22,354 nt of DNA from assembly GCA_937892095.1 (NCBI GenBank), contig CALAVC010000058.1:1-22354 (forward strand), in the 5' to 3' direction. The notes beneath the pieces are model-generated. The model searched no databases, was not told where the DNA came from, and saw only the letters and a program-made list of their open reading frames with translations. Positions 16,302-22,354 of this stretch are shown piece by piece; position 1 is the stretch's first letter; every line of letters begins with the position of its first letter. Position numbers and translations under genes: made by a program. Source of the DNA: an uncultured Bacteroidales bacterium. Lineage in GTDB: Bacteria > Bacteroidota > Bacteroidia > Bacteroidales > Marinilabiliaceae.

Positions 16302-17102
16302 ATGACGGAACAGACAAACATAACAAACACAGAAGACGACGCAGACATAAGGCGTTGGCGCAGCGTGTGGCGACGTCTGTTTCGTACGTTTGCGTGGGCC
16401 ATTGGTTTGCTATACTTTCCTGTGTTGATGTCGTTTGTTGGCGCAGAGCGCAACGAGTTGGTGTGCGAGAAAGTCGTACCTTTCGTACACAAAAGCGAAA
16501 GTGATGTGCTGATTACCGAAAAGGGTTTGCGGAACATCATTGCCGACGAGTTTCCCGAGCTATTGGGTAGCAAAGTGTCGACAATCGACTTTGACAAGAT
16601 AGAGAAAGTGTTGGTGGCCTCGCCCGTTGTCAGGCGAGCCGAAGCATATCCGGCAGCGGATGGGTCGGTGCACATACACGTGTATCAGCGCAGACCGATA
16701 GCGAGGGTGTTTACTTCGGATGGCTCGTCGTATTACATGGACGCTGAAGGATATAAGATATCAGCACGAGCTGGCATGCTGTGCCATACGCTCGTCATTA
16801 ACGGACACGTCAATTCGCTTGCCGACAGGCTCGATGGTTTGTTGTCGCTCTGCAAACACATATCGGAAGATGGATTCTTTCGGTCGATGGTGGAGCAAGT
16901 AACTGTAACAGCTGAGGGTGAGTATATCCTTGTGCCACGAGTGGGCGACCACGTGGTCTATTTTGGCAACGCTGACAATGTGGAACAGAAGTTTGCTGAC
17001 CTGCTGACCTTGTATAAGAAAGGTTGGGCAAAAGACGAGTGGAACGCCTACAAAAGCGTGTCGCTCAAATATAAAGGACAAATTATATGCACTAAACGAT
17101 AA
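16302..17102 (+). CDS. ftsQ: Cell division protein FtsQ
   Basis: This is a 266-residue bitopic division protein. It has a charged cytoplasmic N-terminus rich in Asp and Arg, one membrane segment at about 28-46, and then a periplasmic part with POTRA-like and beta-rich regions (for example VSTIDFDKIEKVLVASPVVRRA and YMDAEGYKIS). FtsQ links FtsL and FtsB-like partners to the cytoplasmic ring. Sequence conservation is low in this family, so the call rests on architecture, the SPVVRRAEAY region and the position between murC and ftsA. Confidence 0.9.
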   Translation: MTEQTNITNTEDDADIRRWRSVWRRLFRTFAWAIGLLYFPVLMSFVGAERNELVCEKVVPFVHKSESDVLITEKGLRNIIADEFPELLGSKVSTIDFDKIEKVLVASPVVRRAEAYPAADGSVHIHVYQRRPIARVFTSDGSSYYMDAEGYKISARAGMLCHTLVINGHVNSLADRLDGLLSLCKHISEDGFFRSMVEQVTVTAEGEYILVPRVGDHVVYFGNADNVEQKFADLLTLYKKGWAKDEWNAYKSVSLKYKGQIICTKR

Positions 17103-17114
17103 AACCTTTTCGCT

Positions 17115-18569
17115 ATGGAAGATTATATAATTGCAATCGATTTGGGAACTTATCAGACGCGCATTGTAGCGGCGCAGTATGATGAGAAAAAGTTGTTTAA
17201 GCTAAACGTCATATATAAAGAGACCCAAAATTCGAAGGGAATCAGGCGTGGAGTGATATACGACACAGAGAATTGTGCAAAGGTGGTGAACAACTTGATA
17301 ATGGGTGCAGAAAAAAGGCTTGGCGACATAAAGACATCGGGCGAAGCTGCCAAGGCGAAGCGCAAGAAGACGTATTACTTGTGCGTTGGACTTGCAGGAC
17401 TTGCCTATACGACATCGACCATAAAGGCATCGGTGGACGTGGGTGAAAGGGTGTCGAACAACACGATTGAGGAGCTTGAAGGCAAAGTGAAAAGCATTAT
17501 AGACCAAAACACGAAAGATGAGGAAGCACTCATACACATGTCGACCATATCATACTCGATAGACAATGAGCCAGAGACACTTGACGTTGAGGGTAAGCGT
17601 GCCAACAGCATTATGGGCAAGTATCTGTATCAGACAATACGTAGGACGTATGCAACCGACATAAATAACGTGTTTGCCAACGCCAGTAGCACGACAAACA
17701 GAGTTAAGCCCCACAAGTCGATGCCTACGGCAGAGGCCAAAGGTAATATACTGCTGCTGCCAAGCATGAAAAATGAGGGCGTGGCATTGGTAGACATTGG
17801 CGAAGGTTGTGTGGACGTGGCAGTATATTATGGAGGGACGCTTCGCAACGTGGTGTCTATACCTCTGGGTTCTTATACGATAACGAAAGACATTGCGACA
17901 GCACTTGATATAGAGGACGAGAACACGGCTCGCTTATGGAAAGAAAAGATTGGCATTGTCGATAAGGAGGTATTGGATAAGACTTTTGAGTTGGAGATGA
18001 AGAACGGCAATACGAAGAGCATCTCGGCAGCAGAATTTTCGTTTGTAGTCAAGGCTCGTACGGAAGAGCTTATTGCCTATGTGGATAGTGCAATTCAGGA
18101 GCACAAGCGACACATACAGACAATTGTGCTTACTGGTGCAGGCTCGCGATTGAACAACATTTGCGATATGTTCGTGGAGCGGACTGGCATAAATACGATA
18201 TTGTCGGAGAGTCATCTGACAGAAATTGACGACGCGACGCTACAGAACTATGCAGGCAGCTTAGGATTGGCGCAGACAATGGCATTTGAGCGGCATGAGG
18301 ACCTGATGGGTAAGCAGACTGTTGTAGACAATGCGAAAGAGACTGCCAAACAGCAGAACGAACAGAGCGTGGTGAGCGAAGCGCAGAAGCCCATAGAAGA
18401 GCAAGAAACATCGAACACCAACTACGCTACAAGCACAGACACGACAGCGCAACCCAAACAGGAAACTGAAAGCATCGAAAATCGTCCGAAGGGATTTTGG
18501 GGTAAAGTCTTTGGAGGTATAAAAAAGAACTTCGACGACGTGTTGCTCAACGACTATTCGACAGATTAG
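17115..18569 (+). CDS. ftsA: Cell division protein FtsA
   Basis: This is a 484-residue actin-like protein that anchors FtsZ filaments to the membrane. Phosphate loop 1 is DLGT at 9-12, phosphate loop 2 is DIGEGCVD from D227, and the adenosine motif is LTGAGSRL at about 339-346. The C-terminus has a Gln/Glu/Thr-rich linker and then GFWGKVFGGIKKNF (about 460-473), an amphipathic helix fit for membrane binding; unlike E. coli, about ten residues follow it. It starts 12 bases after ftsQ and is followed by a 71-base gap before ftsZ. Confidence 0.96.
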   Translation: MEDYIIAIDLGTYQTRIVAAQYDEKKLFKLNVIYKETQNSKGIRRGVIYDTENCAKVVNNLIMGAEKRLGDIKTSGEAAKAKRKKTYYLCVGLAGLAYTTSTIKASVDVGERVSNNTIEELEGKVKSIIDQNTKDEEALIHMSTISYSIDNEPETLDVEGKRANSIMGKYLYQTIRRTYATDINNVFANASSTTNRVKPHKSMPTAEAKGNILLLPSMKNEGVALVDIGEGCVDVAVYYGGTLRNVVSIPLGSYTITKDIATALDIEDENTARLWKEKIGIVDKEVLDKTFELEMKNGNTKSISAAEFSFVVKARTEELIAYVDSAIQEHKRHIQTIVLTGAGSRLNNICDMFVERTGINTILSESHLTEIDDATLQNYAGSLGLAQTMAFERHEDLMGKQTVVDNAKETAKQQNEQSVVSEAQKPIEEQETSNTNYATSTDTTAQPKQETESIENRPKGFWGKVFGGIKKNFDDVLLNDYSTD

Positions 18570-18640
18570 TTGACGAACAGAACTATGTACAACATATAAA
18601 GAATCACATTTCGAAAACAAACCTCATAAAAAGATAGGCT

Positions 18641-19957
18641 ATGGAAGAGAATTTGAACGAAATGCCAGTAAAAATGGACTGGCAATCTTCGCAGAACATT
18701 ACGGAAGAAAAACAAGAGATAATAAAAATAATAGGCGTGGGTGGCGCAGGTAGCAATGCCGTAAACACCATGTATGAAATGGGAGTGAAAGGTGTGAACT
18801 ACGTTGTGTGCAATACAGACCTCAACGCTTTGGAATATTCGCCTGTGCACTATAAGATTCAATTGGGTAAAGAGCTGACTGGCGGATTGGGTTCGGGTTT
18901 TGACCCAGAAGTGGGTAAAAATAGCGCCATTGAGGCTTTGCCCGAAATTGAGAAAGCGATTGATGGTGGCAAGATGGCCATCATTACGGCAGGCATGGGC
19001 AAGGGAACGGGTACGGGAGCAGCACCAGTAATTGCCAAATGTTGCAAAGATAATGGGCTTCTGACGATTGGCATAGTAATCATCCCGAAGAAGTGGGAGG
19101 GAATCCCACAACTAAGGCAAGCGATAAGGGGTGCGCAAGAGATGAGCAAGTACGTTGACTCGTTGCTTGTGATAAACGCAGATAGACTGGCCGACTTGTT
19201 CCCTAAAATGCCACTTGAAGAGCAACTGCGACAAGCAGACATGGTGTTGGCAGTGGCGGCAAAGGGATTAGCCGAACTTATAAGCATACACAGGGTGGTT
19301 AACACCGACTTTAACGATGTGAAGCGAGTGATGGAAAATTCGGGTTGCTCGCTGATTGGCACAGGCGAAGCTTCGGGCGAGAACAGAGCTGAGGAAGTGA
19401 TAAATATGGCACTGAATTCGCCACTGCTGAATAACAACGACATTACGGGTTGTCAGTATATACTGATTAACGTCAGCACTCACCCCAGTAGCCCAATAAT
19501 GGGCGAAGAGCATGAGACTATGCTCAAGATGCTTTTTGAGAAAGGTGGTGGCGACGCAAACGAGTCGAACCGAATTATATGGGGTGCGGGCAATGATGAT
19601 AACTTGCCTGAAGGCGTTATGCGTGCCACTGTGATTGCGACAGGTTTTACGAACGATGTGTTCCAACTGCCCGAAAATAAAGGGAACACTATAAAAGTGG
19701 GGCTGACTGACGACGATAAACCAAAGGCAAAAAAAGATGGCGGAAGAGAAGTCGTGTTTGTCAACCCCGAGACAAAAGCAGTGCAAGACATCATTGACAA
19801 CGTATACAAGAGCCCCAAACATTCGGGGAATGACATGAAGGACTATGACACTCGTCAGCTACGCGACGCAACGAGTCTGTCGCTATATACACTCACCGAG
19901 GAGGTGCTGAGCAATCTTGAGAATGTGCCAGCCTACGTGCGTCGTCAGAATCCATAA
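18641..19957 (+). CDS. ftsZ: Cell division GTPase FtsZ, with an unusual GTP-binding loop
   Basis: This is a 438-residue tubulin-like GTPase that forms the division ring. The nucleotide loop GVGGAGSNA is at 32-40. The tubulin signature reads GMGKGTGTG at 118-126, with lysine 121 where nearly all FtsZ proteins have glycine. The T7 catalytic loop keeps the N-x-D-F-x-D pattern (NTDFNDVKRVM). The usual PFxFEG segment is PKKWEG at 149-154. The C-terminal end VPAYVRRQNP matches the short conserved peptide that binds FtsA. The frame is intact and of normal length, and this is the ftsZ of the dcw cluster, so a functional protein is expected despite the odd residues. Confidence 0.96.
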   Translation: MEENLNEMPVKMDWQSSQNITEEKQEIIKIIGVGGAGSNAVNTMYEMGVKGVNYVVCNTDLNALEYSPVHYKIQLGKELTGGLGSGFDPEVGKNSAIEALPEIEKAIDGGKMAIITAGMGKGTGTGAAPVIAKCCKDNGLLTIGIVIIPKKWEGIPQLRQAIRGAQEMSKYVDSLLVINADRLADLFPKMPLEEQLRQADMVLAVAAKGLAELISIHRVVNTDFNDVKRVMENSGCSLIGTGEASGENRAEEVINMALNSPLLNNNDITGCQYILINVSTHPSSPIMGEEHETMLKMLFEKGGGDANESNRIIWGAGNDDNLPEGVMRATVIATGFTNDVFQLPENKGNTIKVGLTDDDKPKAKKDGGREVVFVNPETKAVQDIIDNVYKSPKHSGNDMKDYDTRQLRDATSLSLYTLTEEVLSNLENVPAYVRRQNP

Positions 19958-19979
19958 ACGAAACTAAAAACACAAGAAA

Positions 19980-20435
19980 ATGAATTTTCTGGACCAGATA
20001 ACAGAAGACATCAAGAGTGCTATGAAAGCACGCGAGACGAGCAAACTCGAGGCCTTGCGAGGCATAAAGAAAGAATTGCTCGAAGCAAAGACTGCCAAAG
20101 GCGCAAGTGATGAATTGGCCGAAGCAGACATTATGCGTATCTTACAAAAAATGGTTAAGCAACGCAAGGACACTGCCACACTCTACAAAGAGCAGGGGCG
20201 CGAAGACTTGGCTGAAAAAGAGATTGCTGAGTCGGAAGTGATTGCTGCTTACTTGCCCGAAGAAATGAGTGCCGAAGAGCTTCGAAAAACAATTGAAGCA
20301 ATTGTTGCCGAGACGGGTGCTACGAGCATAAAAGAGATGGGTAAGGTGATGGGCGCAGCTCAGAAAAAGTTGGCTGGAAAAGCTGACGGCAAGGCCATTT
20401 CAGAGTGTGTAAAGGCTGTGCTTTCTGGCAAGTAG
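19980..20435 (+). CDS. yqeY: GatB/YqeY domain-containing protein
   Basis: This is a 151-residue, highly charged, mostly helical soluble protein of the YqeY family, which is related to the tail domain of the GatB subunit of the tRNA-dependent amidotransferase. Family features seen are the N-terminal IKSAMKARETSKLEALRGI, the middle QRKDTATLYKEQGREDLAEKE, and AAYLPEEMSAEEL. Such proteins may bind tRNA; no definite role is established. It starts 22 bases after ftsZ and closes the operon, as often in this phylum. Confidence 0.93.
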   Translation: MNFLDQITEDIKSAMKARETSKLEALRGIKKELLEAKTAKGASDELAEADIMRILQKMVKQRKDTATLYKEQGREDLAEKEIAESEVIAAYLPEEMSAEELRKTIEAIVAETGATSIKEMGKVMGAAQKKLAGKADGKAISECVKAVLSGK

Positions 20436-20467
20436 TAGCTGCTGAAACAAATATAATTTTACACAGT

Positions 20468-20510
20468 CGTCAAACCCTCGCAAAAGCAATGCGAGGGTTT
20501 GACGTTTGTT
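20468..20510 (+). terminator. Hairpin terminator of the dcw operon
   Basis: A perfect 14-bp stem (20468-20481 with 20491-20504, CGTCAAACCCTCGC and its complement) has a 9-base loop and is followed by TTTGTT. It lies about 33 bases after the stop of the last operon gene. The T tract is short and interrupted, but the stem is very stable. The integrase remnant begins at its right edge. Confidence 0.8.
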
Positions 20511-21764
20511 GAGGCTTAACATCGTTCTCCCCTTACACATAGACCTGGAGGTTTATAAGGGTGCTGACTGTAGAGTATTCGTCTCTACGGGCATAGTATT
20601 GGAAAGTGCCAAGCAGTGGGACCCCGCCCGCCAGATTGTCGTTAAGCACACCAATGCGGAGCAGTACAACACGTTCATGCACGGCATAATAGAGAACATT
20701 GAAACAGCGGAGAAGGATGCAGACGAGCACAACCGTCCATTCAATTCGATGGATATAAAAGCAGCAGCTAAGAATCTTACGTCGTTTGAAAGTGTGGACG
20801 TTATCGAGACGTTCAATAGGTATGTCGAGGAGGAGGAATGCAAGGCTAACACGCGAAAAGGACATAAGTATACAATGTCTTCATTCTGCAAGTTCATCAA
20901 GGAGTTCAAAGGAATCAAGAGCGCAAGACTTCCATTTAGCGAACTGAATTACGCCCTGATTGTCGAGTACGACAAGTATCTCAAGGCAAACACGGGTAAA
21001 AATGGCTCTACGGCATTCAACTATCACATGTATCTAATGATGAACACATAAGTGAGGTGGTTCTTGACATGTTCCTATTTTCCTGCTATACGGGTCTGCG
21101 CTACAGCGATGTGAGCACGCTTCTCAAAAGTGAACTGCGCTACGACAAGAAAGGTATAGTGATTGAGCGAAAGACTCAAAAGACGGAAACCGATGTGGTT
21201 CTGCCTCTATATATACTCTTCAATGGGAAGGCGCAAAGAATAGCGGAAAGGTATATAAAGGAGCACGAAGACATAAATACTTTGTTTCCATCCCGAGTAT
21301 TGCCAATCGTCAACAAGCATCTTCTGTCAATAGAAAGGTTTCTGCATCTGCCATTCCATCTCACTTTTCATGTGGCGCGACATACTTGCGCTTCGCAATT
21401 GGCGGAGTTGGCAGACAATCCGTTTGTCATCATGCAAATTCTGGGACATGGTACTATACACACCTCGATGCGCTATATCCATAGGAGTCATAGGACTTCA
21501 GAGAAGAAACTTGCAGAAGTAGACTGGAGCGATGCTGGGGATATAGAATACCCGACAAACGAGGAGACGCTGTCAATTTACGACGGCATAGTTGAGGCTT
21601 GCAACGCAAAGCAACTATCTCCAGACCTCACTAACATGGCGGTAGGTGCTGCTATGAGCAATTATCTGATGGCAGGAGAAATCAAGAATTGGATAAGCGG
21701 ACTAAAGAAGACCGACTACACGATGGAGGCTTGGGGCAAGAGATTGGAGATGCTGGTGGGGTAA
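20506..21764 (+). pseudogene. Tyrosine recombinase (phage/conjugative-element integrase), decayed
   Basis: Two pieces in different frames make up an integrase of the kind common in Bacteroidales mobile elements. The first (to TAA at 21049-21051) holds part of the arm-binding domain (RVFVSTGIVLESAKQWD) and the core-binding domain (TSFESVDVIETFNRYVEEEE to STAFNYHMYL). It has no ATG start: an in-frame TGA lies within the terminator stem at 20500-20502, leaving only TTG codons. The second piece (GTG at 21057, frame open a little further left) holds a complete catalytic domain: TGLRYSDV (R15), HVARH (H105, R108), LGHG (H131) and RYIH (Y140). The linker that normally joins the two, roughly 40-55 codons by family comparison, is missing. 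I infer an internal deletion with frameshift, plus loss of the N-terminus. Confidence 0.8.
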
Positions 21765-21915
21765 GAGGCGTTTGGACGTCATGACTCAATCAACTGAACA
21801 TCATACCAAACTATATGCAAACACGCATGTCGTTACTACTCAACGAATCAAGACTATTCGTTCTTCTGCTTCATTCTAAATAATGGTTGCGTCTCCGACA
21901 TAAACGGACAGAGTC
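21765..21915. other. Intergenic region between integrase remnant and XRE gene
   Basis: No reading frame of note is present. A 7-bp perfect inverted repeat, AACGAAT (21842-21848) with ATTCGTT (21856-21862), around a 7-base loop could be a weak terminator (followed by CTTCTGCTT) or a protein-binding site; neither is certain. No tRNA gene or clear attachment-site duplication was seen. Confidence 0.4.
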
Positions 21916-21946
21916 TTAGAAAGTGCATGAGAAATTCATAGTTTTG
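21916..21946 (+). promoter_or_regulatory. Promoter of the XRE regulator gene
   Basis: TAGTTTTG (21939-21946) fits TAnnTTTG fully. TTA (21916-21918), one base from TTG, lies exactly 20 bases upstream. Transcription would start near 21952, leaving a leader of fewer than 20 bases. Confidence 0.6.
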
Positions 21947-21972
21947 CGTTACATGCAATACGCAGAACTATG
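21937..21972 (+). promoter_or_regulatory. Palindromic operator overlapping promoter and start codon of the XRE gene
   Basis: Two 13-base arms, CATAGTTTTGCGT (21937-21949) and ACGCAGAACTATG (21960-21972), are inverted repeats with one mismatch and a 10-base spacer. The left arm contains the -7 box, and the right arm ends in the ATG of the regulator. Arm centres are about 23 bases apart, near two helical turns, which suits a dimeric helix-turn-helix protein. Autoregulation by promoter occlusion is inferred. Confidence 0.6.
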
Positions 21973-22176
21973 ATAAGAGAAGATATAAATCGGCTAAAAA
22001 TTGTTTTGGTCGAAAAGAAGAAAACTAACAAGTGGCTAGCTGAGCAGCTTGGAAAAGATCCTGCTACAGTATCTAAATGGTGCACGAATCTTGTACAGCC
22101 AGATCTGAATACTCTAAGACAAATTGCAGAGCTACTCGATGTGGATATAAAAGATTTGATTTGGTCAACCAAATAA
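21970..22176 (+). CDS. Small XRE-family helix-turn-helix regulator
   Basis: This is a 68-residue single-domain DNA-binding protein of the Cro/C1 fold with no extra domain. The helix-turn-helix runs through KWLAEQLGKDPATVSKWCTN (about 22-41), followed by PDLNTLRQIAELLDVDIKDLI, the typical last helices. Close relatives in this phylum often sit beside restriction-modification genes or mobile elements, and its size fits restriction controller (C) proteins and phage-type repressors. The ATG at 21970 lies inside a palindrome that holds its own promoter box, which points to self-control. A short Mrr-like frame follows after 21 bases. The gene looks intact, unlike the neighbouring integrase. Confidence 0.88.
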   Translation: MIREDINRLKIVLVEKKKTNKWLAEQLGKDPATVSKWCTNLVQPDLNTLRQIAELLDVDIKDLIWSTK

Positions 22177-22197
22177 TAATAAACATACACTGTGGCT

Positions 22198-22305
22198 ATG
22201 GTACCTTCTTTTGAACAGTTTTTATACCCTTTTCTTGTATGCTTGAGAGATGGCGAAATCTCTCTCAAAGAAATACGAGAGAAGTTAGCAAAGCATTTCA
22301 CCTAA
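22198..22305 (+). pseudogene. Fragment like the N-terminal winged-helix domain of Mrr-type restriction proteins
   Basis: An ATG opens a 35-codon frame (MVPSFEQFLYPFLVCLRDG then ISLKEIREKLAKHF) that stops at TAA 22303-22305. The pattern of an aromatic-rich first helix, a DG turn and a KEI-x3-LA-x2-F helix resembles the start of the Mrr_N winged helix, which precedes the nuclease domain in Mrr-like restriction enzymes. Nothing in the remaining 49 bases clearly continues it, although the frame after the stop stays open to near the right edge. It could be a nonsense-broken gene whose body lies outside the window, or a relic. The family call is from pattern memory and is tentative. Confidence 0.4.
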
Positions 22306-22354
22306 GTTCAAGTTGATAATGCAACAGTAGGCAATCTTCAGAGGGGGTGGTTAA

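Noticed and set aside
18859..19443. A 194-codon open frame antisense to ftsZ, and many similar antisense frames along the dcw operon
   Set aside because: They mirror strongly conserved plus-strand genes, have low-complexity or unnatural composition, and show no family motif.
20436..20505. tRNA gene or attachment site as target of the integrase
   Set aside because: No cloverleaf can be drawn; the only structure is the terminator hairpin, and no direct repeat of it is seen further right in the window.
22247..22266. 7-base inverted repeat GAGAGAT / ATCTCTC within the Mrr-like frame
   Set aside because: It is short, in a repetitive GA/CT context, with no T tract or positional logic.
1..22354. 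CRISPR array, rRNA, tRNA or complete insertion sequence
   Set aside because: No regularly spaced repeats with unique spacers, no rRNA or tRNA signatures, and no transposase with flanking inverted repeats were found on reading through the window.

Overview
The window looks like a chromosomal segment from a member of the Bacteroidota, most likely order Bacteroidales. The reasons are the gene order of its division and cell-wall (dcw) cluster (FtsI-type PBP with a PASTA domain, long MraY with an extra extracytoplasmic segment, no murF, ddl or murB inside the cluster, GatB/YqeY-domain gene after ftsZ), promoter elements of the Bacteroidetes TTG-N20-TAnnTTTG type, and a flavodoxin gene paired with a DUF2023 gene. 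I cannot name a genus.

Layout. Positions 1-4209 are on the minus strand: the 5' part of purL running off the left edge, a family-2 glycosyltransferase just upstream of it, a broken cation-efflux (CDF) gene, then a two-gene unit of flavodoxin and DUF2023 that has a good promoter and a strong intrinsic terminator. A 400-base divergent region (4210-4637) carries the flavodoxin promoter on one strand. On the other it carries a four-copy 10-bp-period repeat that matches known MraZ-binding arrays, followed by a promoter-like element. From 4638 to 20435 a tightly packed plus-strand operon reads mraZ, rsmH, ftsL-like, ftsI/PBP, murE, mraY, murD, ftsW, murG, murC, ftsQ, ftsA, ftsZ and a GatB/YqeY gene, closed by a hairpin terminator at about 20468-20510. 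It supplies most cytoplasmic steps of peptidoglycan precursor synthesis (MurE, MurD, MurC), the lipid I and II steps (MraY, MurG), septal polymerisation (FtsW with FtsI) and the divisome core (FtsL, FtsQ, FtsA, FtsZ), under likely feedback from MraZ.

Right of the terminator the character changes to accessory DNA: a decayed tyrosine integrase (no normal start, internal deletion with frameshift), a small XRE regulator whose start lies inside a palindrome that also contains its promoter -7 box, and a short reading frame resembling the N-terminus of Mrr-type restriction proteins. This looks like the worn edge of an integrated island, possibly one carrying a restriction or defence system.

Most worth a second look: the MraZ-type operator; a lysine in the nearly invariant glycine-rich GTP-binding loop of FtsZ; an abrupt change in base composition and codon choice inside purL; the self-overlapping operator and promoter of the XRE gene; and two compensating frameshifts in the CDF gene.
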